Both the position numbers and the translations under genes were made by a program. Below the pieces are notes generated by a model. The model worked only from the letters and a program-made list of their open reading frames with translations, was not told the origin of the DNA and made no database searches. Below, piece after piece: positions 8,527 through 18,580 of a stretch of DNA of 64,000 bases. How positions within the stretch are numbered: the first letter of the stretch is position 1; every line of letters starts with the position of its first letter. The stretch comes from Streptomyces sp. 840.1 (lineage in GTDB: Bacteria; Actinomycetota; Actinomycetes; Streptomycetales; Streptomycetaceae): positions 3,477,001 through 3,541,000 of the forward strand of contig NZ_RJUU01000001.1 of the NCBI RefSeq assembly GCF_003751445.1, in the 5' to 3' direction.

Positions 8527-10926
8527 GTGATCATTAAGAGACGGGCGCTTCGTACCGGAGCGGTTGTCGTGGCCATGGCCGCGACCGCTGCCACCGCATC
8601 CGCCTTCGCCACCGCTCAGGCTGATGAAAAGGCGTCGGGCACCACTGCCTCCGCCGTCGACCGCCGGGACCCGGGGTCGAACGAGGGCAACGCGCACAAC
8701 CTGGAGGGCCCGTTCAGCAAGCAGCAGGACGCTCAGCGTCAGGCCGCGCTCGAACAGGTCATATCCGGCGACAAGAAGGTCTCGACGCGCGGCGGTTCCA
8801 ACGTCGTCAAGCTCGACGACAAGAAGTACGTCGAGCTCGGCCGCGAGAAGACCGACAAGATCTTCACCATCCTGGTGGAGTTCGGCGACAAGGTCGACAA
8901 CACGACCATGTTCGACCCGGACGGCGACGGCCCCAAGCCCGCCGTCCCGAAGTACGGCGGCACGCCGGGACCGGCGCACAACAAGATAGCCAAGCCGGAC
9001 CCCAAGAAGGACAACAGCACCGCCTGGCAGGCCGACTACAACCAGGCCCACTTCCAGGACCTGTACTTCGGCACGGGCGCGGGCAAGAACTCGCTCAAGA
9101 CGTACTACGAGAAGACGTCCTCCGGGCGCTACTCGGTGGACGGCGAGGTCTCCGACTGGGTCAAGGTCCCGTACAACGAGGCCCGTTACGGCTCGAACTA
9201 CTGCGGATCGACCAACTGCGCCAACGCCTGGGACATGATCAAGGACGGCACCAACGCCTGGGCCGCCGATCAGAAGGCCAAGGGCCGTACACCCGCGCAG
9301 ATCAAGGCGGATCTCGCGCAGTACGACCAGTGGGACCGTTACGACTTCGACGGTGACGGCAACTTCAACGAGCCCGACGGCTACATCGATCACTTCCAGA
9401 TCGTGCACGCCGGCGAGGACGAGTCCGCCGGTGGCGGCGTCGAGGGCACCAACGCCATCTGGGCGCACCGCTGGTACGCCTACGGCACGGACGCCGGCGC
9501 GACCGGCCCGTCCGACAACAAGGCCGGCGGCACCCAGATCGGTGACACCGGCATCTGGGTCGGCGACTACACCGCGCAGCCCGAGAACGGCGGCCTGGGC
9601 GTCTTCGCCCACGAGTACGGCCACGACCTCGGTCTCCCGGACCTCTACGACACCACCAACACCGCCGAGAACTCGGTCGGTTTCTGGTCCCTGATGTCGG
9701 CGGGATCCTGGCTCGGCACCGGTAAGAACAGCATCGGTGACCTGCCCGGTGACATGACCGCCTGGGACAAGCTCCAGCTGGGCTGGCTCAACTACGGCGA
9801 GGCCAAGGCCGCGACGAAGTCCACCCACAAGCTGGGCGTGTCCGAGTACAACACCAAGGACAAGCAGGCGCTCGTCGTCACGCTGCCCGACAAGGAAGTC
9901 ACCACCGCCGTCACGGCGCCCGCCGAGGGTGCCAAGCAGTGGTGGAGCGACATGGGTGACAACCTCAACAACACCCTGTCCCGCCCGGTCGACCTCACCG
10001 GCAAGTCCAAGGCCTCCCTCGACCTCGCCGGCTGGTGGGACATCGAGGCGGACTACGACTACCTCTACACCGAGGTCTCCGACAACGGCGGCACCAGCTG
10101 GACCGCGATCGACGGCACCGCCGACGGCAAGGCCATCCCGCGCGACGCCAGTGACAAGCCGGCCCTGACCGACGTCTCGGGCAAGTACCAGAAGCTCTCG
10201 TACTCGCTGGACGCCTACGCGGGCAAGAAGATCGACGTCCGCTTCCGCTACGCCACCGACGGCGGCGCGGGCGGTGTGGGCTTCGCGGCCGACACCATCG
10301 CGGTCAACGCCGACGGTGCCGCGCTCTTCACGGACAACGCCGAGGGCGACGACAACGGCTGGACCGCCAAGGGCTTCTCGCGGGTCGGCACGTCGTTCAC
10401 CAAGGACTACCCGCAGTACTACCTCGCGGAGAACCGCCAGTACGTCAGCTACGACCAGACCCTCAAGGTCGGCCCGTACAACTTCGGCTTCTCCAAGACC
10501 CGTCCGGACTGGGTCGAGCACTACCCGTACCAGAACGGTCTGCTGATCTGGCTCTGGGACACCTCCCAGAAGGACAACAACGTCTCGGTCCACCCGGGCA
10601 AGGGCCTGATCCTGCCGGTCGACGCGCACGCCAAGCCGCTGAAGTGGGCTGACGGCACGGTCATCCGCAACAAGATCCAGCCCTTCGACGCACCGTTCAG
10701 CTGGTACCCCACCGACGGATTCACGCTCCACAACGGTGACGTGGCCACGAAGATCAAGCCGCAGTTCGGCGTGCCGGTCTTCGACGACCACAAGGGAACC
10801 TACTGGTACAAGGAGAACAAGACCGGAAGCGTGCAGGTCGCTGACACCAACACCAGGATCTCGATCATCAGCGAGCCGCTCAGCGGCTCCACGATGACCG
10901 TCCGGGTTGGTGCCTCGCACAAGTAA
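8527..10926 (+). CDS. Secreted M6-family metalloprotease (immune inhibitor A type)
   Basis: 799 residues. A signal peptide (RRALRTGAVVVAMAATAAT then ASAFATAQA) is followed by a propeptide-like region. The catalytic domain has the zinc motif HEYGHDLGLPD at about residue 362, followed by DTTNTAENSVGFWSLMS, the M6 signature. Two later beta-rich regions resemble the immune-inhibitor-A C-terminal modules (SWTAIDGTADG and NGWTAKGFSRVG). Codon usage is highly biased, suggesting strong expression. The start is GTG with GGGGAGGA upstream. It presumably degrades extracellular protein; sporulation-linked control is common for such enzymes but not shown here. Confidence 0.92.
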   Translation: MIIKRRALRTGAVVVAMAATAATASAFATAQADEKASGTTASAVDRRDPGSNEGNAHNLEGPFSKQQDAQRQAALEQVISGDKKVSTRGGSNVVKLDDKKYVELGREKTDKIFTILVEFGDKVDNTTMFDPDGDGPKPAVPKYGGTPGPAHNKIAKPDPKKDNSTAWQADYNQAHFQDLYFGTGAGKNSLKTYYEKTSSGRYSVDGEVSDWVKVPYNEARYGSNYCGSTNCANAWDMIKDGTNAWAADQKAKGRTPAQIKADLAQYDQWDRYDFDGDGNFNEPDGYIDHFQIVHAGEDESAGGGVEGTNAIWAHRWYAYGTDAGATGPSDNKAGGTQIGDTGIWVGDYTAQPENGGLGVFAHEYGHDLGLPDLYDTTNTAENSVGFWSLMSAGSWLGTGKNSIGDLPGDMTAWDKLQLGWLNYGEAKAATKSTHKLGVSEYNTKDKQALVVTLPDKEVTTAVTAPAEGAKQWWSDMGDNLNNTLSRPVDLTGKSKASLDLAGWWDIEADYDYLYTEVSDNGGTSWTAIDGTADGKAIPRDASDKPALTDVSGKYQKLSYSLDAYAGKKIDVRFRYATDGGAGGVGFAADTIAVNADGAALFTDNAEGDDNGWTAKGFSRVGTSFTKDYPQYYLAENRQYVSYDQTLKVGPYNFGFSKTRPDWVEHYPYQNGLLIWLWDTSQKDNNVSVHPGKGLILPVDAHAKPLKWADGTVIRNKIQPFDAPFSWYPTDGFTLHNGDVATKIKPQFGVPVFDDHKGTYWYKENKTGSVQVADTNTRISIISEPLSGSTMTVRVGASHK

Positions 10927-10952
10927 TCCGGTATCACCGCAGGTCAGAGCAT

Positions 10953-10990
10953 GATCGGCCGTCGCCCTCTAGCGGGCGGCGGCCGATCGT
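10953..10990 (+). terminator. Hairpin terminator after the M6 protease
   Basis: A 15-bp stem with one wobble (10953-10967 with 10974-10988) and a 6-base loop, followed by GTTT. It lies 27 bp past the protease stop. Confidence 0.75.
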
Positions 10991-11050
10991 GTTTAGGTGC
11001 CTCTTGTTCAGTTTCTTATTGACACGACGTCTCACGGGGGAGTGCGGAGT

Positions 11051-11383
11051 ATGGCCGGCGGAGGATTCAGCAAGTTGCCGAACGGGAGCGTGGTCGTCGC
11101 GATCACCTTGGCGAGCCCGGCCCAGAGCGTGGGTCCTGACACCCCGGTCCGCGTCCTGGTGCACGCGGCGAACCGGGCCCGCGCACTGACCCGGCTGCGC
11201 AATCTGGGACTGCGCGCCGTCTACCTCCGGGGCAACGCCGAGCCGCCCACGCCGGACGAGATCACCGCCGTCCTGCACCATCCCGACGGCGTCCTGTGGC
11301 GCGCGAGACCCGAGCGGGCCCAGGAACTCTGGCACCCGATCCGGGCGCTCCTGAGGCCCGCCCTGCCGGCCCGGCAGAGCTGA
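11051..11383 (+). CDS. Conserved hypothetical protein
   Basis: 110 residues from the ATG at 11051, with GGGGGAG about 10 bases upstream. The sequence alternates short beta strands and helices (SVVVAITLASPAQ, RVLVHAANRARALTRLRNLGLRAVYLRGN) and ends in a basic segment. No signal peptide or membrane segment is seen. I recognise no family. Convergent with pncA; the 3' ends are 42 bp apart. Confidence 0.6.
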   Translation: MAGGGFSKLPNGSVVVAITLASPAQSVGPDTPVRVLVHAANRARALTRLRNLGLRAVYLRGNAEPPTPDEITAVLHHPDGVLWRARPERAQELWHPIRALLRPALPARQS

Positions 11384-11424
11384 CCGGCTCCGGCCCGCCG
11401 CACCACCGGCTTGCCGGCGAGCGC

Positions 11425-12009
11425 CTACACCACCGGCTTGCCGGCGAGCGCCACGCCCGCCTCCCGCAGCTCCGCCAGGGCCCGCTCCGTGGTCGCCGGC
11501 GCGACGCCCGCGGTCAGATCGAGCAGTACGTGCGTGGTGAAGCCCTCACGGGCGGCGTCCAGCGCGGTGGCCCGGACGCAGTGGTCGGTGGCGATGCCGA
11601 CCACGTCGACCGAGTCGACCCCCCGGTCGCGCAGCCACTCGGCCAGCCCCACACCGTTCTCGTCCAGGCCCTCGAAGCCGCTGTACGCCGCGGCGTACGC
11701 ACCCTTGTCGAAGACCGCGTCGATGGCCCCGGAGGCCACCGCGGGCGCGAAATTGGGGTGGAAGCCGACCCCTTCCGTACCGGCCACGCAGTGCGGCGGC
11801 CAGGAGTGCTCGAAGTCCGGTGCCGAGGAGAAGTGATCGCCCGGGGCGATGTGGTGGTCACGGGTGGCCACCACGTGCCGGTAGCCGGGCTGGGCCTCAC
11901 CGATCAGGTCCGTGATGGCGGCGGCGACATCGGCACCCCCCGCCACCGCGAGGCTCCCGCCCTCACAGAAGTCGTTCTGAACGTCCACGACGATCAAGGC
12001 GCGGTGCAT
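11425..12009 (-). CDS. pncA: Nicotinamidase (isochorismatase-like hydrolase)
   Basis: 194 residues. The cysteine-hydrolase triad is visible: Asp in IVVDVQNDFCEGG (residue 9), Lys in FDKGAY, and the nucleophile Cys in IATDHCVRATA. Metal ligands sit in TRDHHIAPGDHF, and HCVAGTEG is typical of bacterial PncA. It should deamidate nicotinamide to nicotinate. The start at 12009 follows GAAGGA. It lies downstream of pncB on the same strand, so nicotinamide to nicotinate to NaMN is a local NAD-salvage pair. A tandem 18-bp repeat lies just upstream. Confidence 0.9.
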   Translation of the reverse strand: MHRALIVVDVQNDFCEGGSLAVAGGADVAAAITDLIGEAQPGYRHVVATRDHHIAPGDHFSSAPDFEHSWPPHCVAGTEGVGFHPNFAPAVASGAIDAVFDKGAYAAAYSGFEGLDENGVGLAEWLRDRGVDSVDVVGIATDHCVRATALDAAREGFTTHVLLDLTAGVAPATTERALAELREAGVALAGKPVV

Positions 12010-12038
12010 GGCGGGTGTCCTTCGGTGGGGGAGAGGGG

Positions 12039-12074
12039 GTGTGACGCTTACGGGGAGTGTGACGGTTACGGGGA
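12039..12074 (-). promoter_or_regulatory. Tandem 18-bp direct repeat upstream of pncA
   Basis: 12039-12056 and 12057-12074 are two adjacent 18-mers differing at one base (GTGTGACGCTTACGGGGA and GTGTGACGGTTACGGGGA). They lie 30-65 bp upstream of the pncA start. Abutting repeats at this distance suggest a tandem regulator site or attenuator element. No regulator is identified. Confidence 0.45.
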
Positions 12075-12202
12075 TGGCCCCGAGCCTAGAGACTCGGGGC
12101 GCACAATCAAGCCCGGCGGGGGGCGCATCCCATGCGCTTCGGGCTTCGGGGGAGATCCGGGACCCCGCGGCTGCCGGGTCGCCCCGGCAGCCGCTCACCC
12201 CT

Positions 12203-13531
12203 TCACAGGTACTCGGTGGGAATCACCGGCTCGCCCCGCGACAGCTGCATCGCGGACATCGGCAGCCCGGCCCGCGCGGCGATGTGCCGCTCCCGGGCCG
12301 CGTCCAGCGGCTCACGGGCGACCACCTCGCCGCCCCGGACCAGCTCCACCAGCAGCTGCCGGTCCGCCAGCTCCGGCGGCACCGGGCCGGTGCCGATCAC
12401 CTCGGCCTCGGCCACCCCGTCCTCGTCCAGCCGGCGCGCCGCCCACTTGCGGCCGCCGATGGAGGTCTTCGCGCCCAGCGACTTCTTCGCCACCGGCCGC
12501 AGCGGGTCCGCCGGATCGGCGGAGGCGGCCCGCGCCACCAGCTTGTAGACCATCGAGCAGGTCGGCTGCCCGCTGCCGGTCACCAGCTGGGTGCCGACCC
12601 CGTACGCGTCCACCGGCGCGGCGGCCAGCGAGGCGATGGCGTACTCGTCCAGGTCCGAGGTCACCACGATCTTCGTGCCCGTGGCGCCCAGCTCGTCCAG
12701 CTGCTGGCGCACCCGGTGTGCGACCAGCAGCAGGTCACCGGAGTCGATCCGGACCGCGCCCAGCTCCTTCCCGGCGACCTCCACCGCCGTACGGACCGCC
12801 GCCGTCACGTCGTACGTGTCGACCAGCAGCGTCGTGTCGCGCCCCAGCGAGTCGACCTGGGCCCGGAACGCGTCGCGCTCGGAGTCGTGCAGCAGCGTGA
12901 AGGCGTGGGCGCTCGTCCCGACGGTCGGGATGTTGTAGCGGAAGCCCGCGGCCAGGTCGGAGGTGGTGTCGAAGCCGCCGACGTACGCGGCACGGGCCGA
13001 GGCCACCGCCGACAGCTCGTGAGTGCGGCGCGCGCCCATCTCGATCAGCCCGCGCCCGCCCGCGGCCGACGACATCCGCGAGGCCGCGGCGGCGATCGCC
13101 GAGTCGTGGTTGAGGATCGACAGGATCACCGTCTCCAGCAGCACGCACTCGGCGAAGGAGCCCTCGGCCCGCAGGATCGGCGAGCCGGGGAAGTACACCT
13201 CGCCCTCCGGGTAGCCCCAGATGTCCCCGCTGAAGCGGAAATCGGCCAGATAGTCGAGCGTCGGCCCGTCGACCACGTTCTGGTCGCGCAGGAAGGCGAG
13301 CATCTCGTCGTCGAAGTGGAAGTTCTCGACCGCGTCCAGGACCCGCCCGGTGCCCGCGACGACGCCGTAGCGCCGCCCCTCGGGCAGCCGGCGGGTGAAC
13401 GCCTCGAAGACCGAGCGCCGGTCGGCGGTGCCGGCCTTCAGCGCGGCCTGCACCATCGTGAGCTCGTACTGGTCGGTGAAGAGCGCTGTCGAGGGCACAC
13501 CGACCCGTCGCCCAAGGTCCGCAGAGTTCAT
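12203..13531 (-). CDS. pncB: Nicotinate phosphoribosyltransferase
   Basis: 442 residues, full length. Conserved blocks include ALFTDQYELTMVQAAL at the N-terminus, GGFDTTSDLAAGFRYNIPTVGTSAHAF around residue 200 and VRIDSGDLLLVAHRVRQQLDELG with VVTSDLDEYAI. It should convert nicotinate, PRPP and ATP to nicotinate mononucleotide. It begins with ATG at 13531 and is followed after about 190 bp by pncA on the same strand. The gap has its own repeat element, so pncA may also be transcribed independently. Divergent from clpS. Confidence 0.93.
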   Translation of the reverse strand: MNSADLGRRVGVPSTALFTDQYELTMVQAALKAGTADRRSVFEAFTRRLPEGRRYGVVAGTGRVLDAVENFHFDDEMLAFLRDQNVVDGPTLDYLADFRFSGDIWGYPEGEVYFPGSPILRAEGSFAECVLLETVILSILNHDSAIAAAASRMSSAAGGRGLIEMGARRTHELSAVASARAAYVGGFDTTSDLAAGFRYNIPTVGTSAHAFTLLHDSERDAFRAQVDSLGRDTTLLVDTYDVTAAVRTAVEVAGKELGAVRIDSGDLLLVAHRVRQQLDELGATGTKIVVTSDLDEYAIASLAAAPVDAYGVGTQLVTGSGQPTCSMVYKLVARAASADPADPLRPVAKKSLGAKTSIGGRKWAARRLDEDGVAEAEVIGTGPVPPELADRQLLVELVRGGEVVAREPLDAARERHIAARAGLPMSAMQLSRGEPVIPTEYL

Positions 13532-13642
13532 GCCGGGGATGCTACCCCTATTTCGTCAAAGTGACGAGATGGGGGTGCCGTGACCGGCGCGGTGCCGGGG
13601 CCGTTTGTGCGATGCCCCCTCCCGAGTGGCAGCATGGGGTAG

Positions 13643-13948
13643 GTGAGCGTCGCCCCCGTAGAGATCGAACGTCCCGAATCGGCCGAGGAGAACCTCGTTG
13701 TCCCCGAGCCCGACGTCCCCTGGGTGACGCTGGTCCACAACGACCCGGTCAACCTCATGAGCTACGTCAGCTATGTCTTCCAGGCCTACTTCGGCTATTC
13801 GAAGGACAAGGCCCACAAGCTCATGCTCGACGTCCACCAGAAGGGCCGCGCCGTCGTCTCCAGCGGAAGCCGCGAGGAGATGGAGCGCGACGTCCAGGCG
13901 ATGCACGGTTACGGGCTCTGGGCCACACTCACCCAGGACCGCAACTAG
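13643..13948 (+). CDS. clpS: ATP-dependent Clp protease adaptor ClpS
   Basis: 101 residues. The core motif [19 protein letters not shown] and the downstream helix [19 protein letters not shown] are characteristic. ClpS delivers N-end-rule substrates to the ClpA/ClpC-ClpP protease. A GTG start at 13643 is used. A DUF2017 gene follows after 64 bp, the usual actinobacterial partner. Divergent from pncB. Confidence 0.95.
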   Translation: MSVAPVEIERPESAEENLVVPEPDVPWVTLVHNDPVNLMSYVSYVFQAYFGYSKDKAHKLMLDVHQKGRAVVSSGSREEMERDVQAMHGYGLWATLTQDRN

Positions 13949-14012
13949 CACCGCACGCCCTCCGCCCTGCCCTGTCCCGCCCCGCACGCCCGACCACCAT
14001 CGGAGAGAACCC

Positions 14013-14597
14013 ATGGCCGGCCACTTCGAGGCCACCCCCGGCGGCGGCGCGGCCGTCGCGCTCGACGAGGTGGAGGTCGCGATCCTGCGCTCCCTCGCCG
14101 TCCAGCTGCTGGAGCTCATCGGCCCCGGCGACGAACCCGCCGAGGGCGAGGACCCGCTCGCCGCGCTCTTCGCCGAGGGCCCCAGCGAACCGCCCAGCGA
14201 CCCCGCCCTGGCCCGGCTCTTCCCCGAGGCCTACGGCGACGGGGACGACGAACTGCGCGCCGCCTCTTCCGAGTTCCGCCGCTTCACCGAGAACGACCTG
14301 CGCACCCGCAAGCGGGACGACGCCCTGGTCGTCGTGCGCACCCTGGACGGACTCGCGCCCGTCGGGGACGGCGGCGCCGTGCTCAGGCTCGACGCCGCCG
14401 AATGCCGCAGCTGGCTGGGGTCCCTCAACGACCTGCGCCTGACCATCGGCGCCCGCCTGGAGGTCTCCGACGAGGACGGCGGGGAGGAGGGCTCGCTCTA
14501 CCGGCTGCCCGACAGCGACCCGCGCAAGCCCATGGTCATGGCCTACCTCTGGCTGGGCGGCCTCCAGGAAACGCTCATCGAGACCCTGATTCCGTAA
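14013..14597 (+). CDS. DUF2017 family protein
   Basis: 194 residues, mostly acidic and helical, beginning MAGHFEATPGGG and ending LGGLQETLIETLIP, a pattern I associate with the actinobacterial DUF2017 family regularly found beside clpS. GGAGAG precedes the ATG at 14013. Function is unknown; the conserved neighbourhood suggests a role connected with ClpS-dependent proteolysis, which is inference. Confidence 0.8.
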   Translation: MAGHFEATPGGGAAVALDEVEVAILRSLAVQLLELIGPGDEPAEGEDPLAALFAEGPSEPPSDPALARLFPEAYGDGDDELRAASSEFRRFTENDLRTRKRDDALVVVRTLDGLAPVGDGGAVLRLDAAECRSWLGSLNDLRLTIGARLEVSDEDGGEEGSLYRLPDSDPRKPMVMAYLWLGGLQETLIETLIP

Positions 14598-14914
14598 CGC
14601 GGCGCACCGGCCGAACCCGGCGTGTTCGCTCAGAGGACGCTCAAATCCTAATAACGATCACGTCACCTGTTCGGCCTTTTTTGCAGTGAGCTGAACCCCG
14701 TTGTCCCCTTTTTCCTGTGGCATGCGCCACATAATGTCCGGTGGATCACCGTTGTGCCCGTGATAAATCTTCACGACCACTCGGGGACGCCACCCCTGTT
14801 CCCGAGGGCGCTATCGGCCGGTGACCACCGGCGGCACTCCATCCATATCCGGGGGGATCAGGACCTGATCCGCAGCCGCAAGGCGCGGATCAGCGTGGAG
14901 AAAGGGCGCACCAC
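14598..14914. promoter_or_regulatory. Upstream region of the amino-acid permease
   Basis: A 317-bp non-coding region, less GC-rich than its flanks. It contains an inverted repeat TGTGGC-ATGC-GCCACA at 14716-14731, a T6 run near 14678 and several short palindromes near 14830. A weak GTNAC-like pattern near 14655-14670 recalls GlnR boxes but is too degenerate to call. No open reading frame is convincing. Confidence 0.35.
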
Positions 14915-16348
14915 ATGACATCGGCGAAGGTCGAAGAGGGACAGGAAGAGCCGCAGGCCACAGCTGCGGACGCAACCTCGGCCGAGGGCTACCAGCGCGC
15001 CCTCGGAGCACGCCAGATCCAGATGATCGCCATCGGCGGGGCCATCGGCACCGGCCTTTTCCTCGGCGCCGGCAAGGCCATCGCCAAGGCCGGACCCAGC
15101 CTCGTCCTGGCCTACGCCATCGCGGGCCTGGTGATCTTCTTCATCATGCGGGCACTGGGCGAACTCCTCATGTACCGCCCGGTCTCGGGTTCGTTCTCCG
15201 AGTACGCCCGCGAATTCATCGGGCCCTTCGCGGGATTCGTCACCGGCTGGACCTACTGGCTTTTCTGGGTGGTCACCGGAATCACCGAAGTCACCGCTGC
15301 GGCCCAGTACATGACGTTCTGGTTCGACATTCCGCAATGGGTCTCCGCGCTGGTATTCACTATCATTCTGTACGGCGTGAACCTGATTTCCGTGAAGCTC
15401 TTCGGTGAGCTCGAATTCTGGTTCTCGATGGTCAAGGTCACCGCCATCGTCGGCATGATCCTCATCTGTGCCGGAATCCTCACCCTCGGCTTCTCCGACG
15501 CCGGCGACACCGCGTCCGTCACCCACCTCTGGGCCGACGGCGGCTTCTTCCCGCACGGCATCAAGGGCACCCTGATGACCCTGCAGATCGTGATGTTCGC
15601 CTTCCTCGCCGTCGAGCTGGTCGGTGTCACCGCGGGCGAGTCCAAGGACCCCAAGACCGTCCTGCCCAAGGCCATCAACACCGTGCCCTGGCGCATCGCC
15701 GTCTTCTACGTCGGCGCGCTCGTCATGATCCTCTCGGTGGTCCCCTGGACCGAGTTCTCGCCGGACGTCTCCCCGTTCGTCGAGGCCTTCAAGAAGATGG
15801 GCCTCGGCGTCGGAGCGGGCATCGTCAACTTCGTCGTCCTGACCGCCGCGCTGTCCTCCTGCAACTCCGGCATGTACTCGACCGGCCGGATGCTGCGCGA
15901 CCTCGCGCTCAACGGCCAGGGACCGAAGTTCTTCACCCGGCTGACCAGGAGCGGCACCCCGCTCGTCGGCACCACCGTCTCGGCCGCCCTCATGCTCGTC
16001 GGCGTCTGGATCAACTACCAGTGGCCCGGAGACGCCTTCACCTACGTCGTCTCCTTCGCCACCATCTCCGGCATGTGGGCCTGGATCATGATCCTGATCA
16101 GCCAGATCCGCTACCGCCGGCTGGCCGACCGCGGAGTGCTCCCGCAGTCCAGCTTCCGGGCCCCCGGCGCCCCGTACACCAGCGTCTTCGCGCTCGCCTT
16201 CATCGGCATGGTCATCGTCATGATGGGCATCGACAAGGACGCCCGGATCTCGCTGTACTGCGCCCCCCTGTGGGCCCTGATCCTGGGCGTCTCCTACCTG
16301 GTCCTCAAGGCACGCAACCCCGGGAACAAGGCCTTCACCGGCCGCTGA
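14915..16348 (+). CDS. Amino-acid permease (APC superfamily)
   Basis: 477 residues with about 12 hydrophobic helices. The N-terminal motif RQIQMIAIGGAIGTGLFLGAG and FFIMRALGELLMYRPVSGSF are signatures of the AAT family (AnsP, GabP, AroP, ProY). EFIGPFAGFVTGWTYW and the conserved Glu-containing AFLAVELVGVTAGES in helix 6 also fit. It should import an amino acid by proton symport; asparagine, GABA and proline types cannot be separated by eye. It is a single-gene unit with its own upstream region and a strong terminator. Confidence 0.88.
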   Translation: MTSAKVEEGQEEPQATAADATSAEGYQRALGARQIQMIAIGGAIGTGLFLGAGKAIAKAGPSLVLAYAIAGLVIFFIMRALGELLMYRPVSGSFSEYAREFIGPFAGFVTGWTYWLFWVVTGITEVTAAAQYMTFWFDIPQWVSALVFTIILYGVNLISVKLFGELEFWFSMVKVTAIVGMILICAGILTLGFSDAGDTASVTHLWADGGFFPHGIKGTLMTLQIVMFAFLAVELVGVTAGESKDPKTVLPKAINTVPWRIAVFYVGALVMILSVVPWTEFSPDVSPFVEAFKKMGLGVGAGIVNFVVLTAALSSCNSGMYSTGRMLRDLALNGQGPKFFTRLTRSGTPLVGTTVSAALMLVGVWINYQWPGDAFTYVVSFATISGMWAWIMILISQIRYRRLADRGVLPQSSFRAPGAPYTSVFALAFIGMVIVMMGIDKDARISLYCAPLWALILGVSYLVLKARNPGNKAFTGR

Positions 16349-16403
16349 GAACACCGGCACAACCCCGGTGCGGGCAACCGCCCCAAGGGTCGTGTCCATG
16401 ATG

Positions 16404-16442
16404 CGGGCCGCCGCGTACCACTCCTCGGTACGCGGCGGCCCG
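16404..16442 (+). terminator. Hairpin terminator after the permease gene
   Basis: Perfect 16-bp stem (16404-16419 with 16427-16442), 7-base loop, no T tract. Lies between the permease stop and mec. Confidence 0.75.
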
Positions 16443-16461
16443 TCGTCCTATCCTGGGCGCC

Positions 16462-16893
16462 ATGCTGACCATCACCCAGGCGCTGTACGACCAGATCGTC
16501 GCGCACTCCCGCGCCGACCACCCCGACGAGGCGTGCGGCGTGGTCGCCGGTCCGGCCGGAACGGGCCGCGCCGAACGCTTCATCCCCATGCTCAACGCGG
16601 CCCGCTCGCCCACGTTCTACGAGTTCGACTCGGCGGATCTGCTCAAGCTCTACCGCGACATGGACGACCGCGACGAGGAGCCCGTGATCGTCTACCACTC
16701 GCACACGGCGACCGAGGCCTACCCCTCGCGCACCGACGTCACCTACGCCAACGAACCGGGCGCCCACTACGTCCTGGTGTCGACCGCCGACGCCGACGGG
16801 GCCGGGCCCTTCCAGTTCCGCTCCTACCGCATCGTGGACGGCGAGATCACCGAGGAGGACGTCGAGGTCACCGGCGCCCCCGACGCCGCCTGA
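16462..16893 (+). CDS. mec: JAMM metalloprotease (Mec-type, CysO processing)
   Basis: 143 residues with a complete JAMM motif HSHTATEAYPSRTD (His-x-His-x7-Ser-x2-Asp) near residue 80 and the upstream Glu in HPDEACGVVAG. In Mycobacterium tuberculosis the homologous Mec cleaves cysteine from CysO-cysteine, and it is encoded beside cysO and cysM; the same three genes occur here in the same order. The ATG at 16462 follows closely on the permease terminator. A leader-peptide ORF lies between it and cysO, so mec may be transcribed separately. Confidence 0.88.
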   Translation: MLTITQALYDQIVAHSRADHPDEACGVVAGPAGTGRAERFIPMLNAARSPTFYEFDSADLLKLYRDMDDRDEEPVIVYHSHTATEAYPSRTDVTYANEPGAHYVLVSTADADGAGPFQFRSYRIVDGEITEEDVEVTGAPDAA

Positions 16894-17001
16894 CCCCCGC
16901 GCCACCGGCAGGACAGGGCCGCCGAACCGGCCCTGTCCACCTGTCGAACGCCCACCATCCACCAGGTGAGATCACATTCCAGATTCCGGACCGGGAATCG
17001 A

Positions 17002-17007
17002 TACGAT
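17002..17007 (+). promoter_or_regulatory. Putative -10 element of the cysO-cysM leader
   Basis: TACGAT ends seven bases before the ATG of the leader peptide, so a transcript from it could begin at or next to that ATG (leaderless). A short inverted repeat (ATTCC and GGAAT arms, 16983-16998) sits just upstream, where a sulfur-responsive regulator could bind. No clear -35 is seen. Confidence 0.35.
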
Positions 17008-17013
17008 GAGCCC

Positions 17014-17139
17014 ATGGTTCTCCATGACGTGAGCGACAAGACGCCGGGCACGCTGCTCGTGGCGCGCCTGCACGTCGATCTGTGCCGACTTTCCAGCGCG
17101 ATCTGTACGAACCGCCGGCCCGCCGGCCGCGAGGCCTGA
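17014..17139 (+). CDS. Leader peptide before cysO-cysM (cysteine-type)
   Basis: A 41-codon ORF (MVLHDVSDKTPGTLL, then VARLHVDLCRLSSAIC) ending in TGA at 17139. The core HVDLCRLSSAIC matches the short actinobacterial leader peptides found upstream of sulfur-assimilation genes, in which Cys codons (UGC and UGU here) are thought to report cysteine supply through ribosome stalling. It ends 136 bp before cysO; a GC-rich hairpin-capable stretch (about 17140-17180) lies between, where an attenuator would be. A shorter version could start at the GTG at 17059. The family match is from memory and the mechanism is inferred. Confidence 0.65.
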   Translation: MVLHDVSDKTPGTLLVARLHVDLCRLSSAICTNRRPAGREA

Positions 17140-17275
17140 GCCGGGCCGAGGGCAGGCGCCGCCCGGCCGGGCACCACCCGCACCCGCACCACGACACACG
17201 TTCCACCCCGCGCGGGGGCAGAGCCGCGCGCCCCATGCCCACCGTCACCACTCCGCTTCGACAGGAGCCCACGCC

Positions 17276-18504
<1,229 letters not shown>

Positions 18505-18535
18505 CACGAACGACGCACGACAGCGCACTCACACA

Positions 18536-18569
18536 CGGAGGGCGGACCGGGACCCCGGTCCGCCCTCCG
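18536..18569. terminator. Bidirectional hairpin terminator after cysM
   Basis: Perfect 15-bp stem (18536-18550 with 18555-18569) and GACC loop between the convergent cysM and PemK-like genes. Confidence 0.8.
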
Positions 18570-18580
18570 CCGTTCACGCC

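Noticed and set aside
8407..10920. An 837-codon antisense frame to the M6 protease.
   Set aside because: It is Val/Gly/Leu/Arg-rich shadow coding over a gene with strong codon bias and clear motifs.
12039..12074. Start of a CRISPR array or microsatellite.
   Set aside because: Only two copies, directly abutting, without spacers. No CRISPR-like array was seen anywhere in the window.
14655..14670. A GlnR box before the amino-acid permease.
   Set aside because: Only a partial GTNAC pattern is present; not enough to call.
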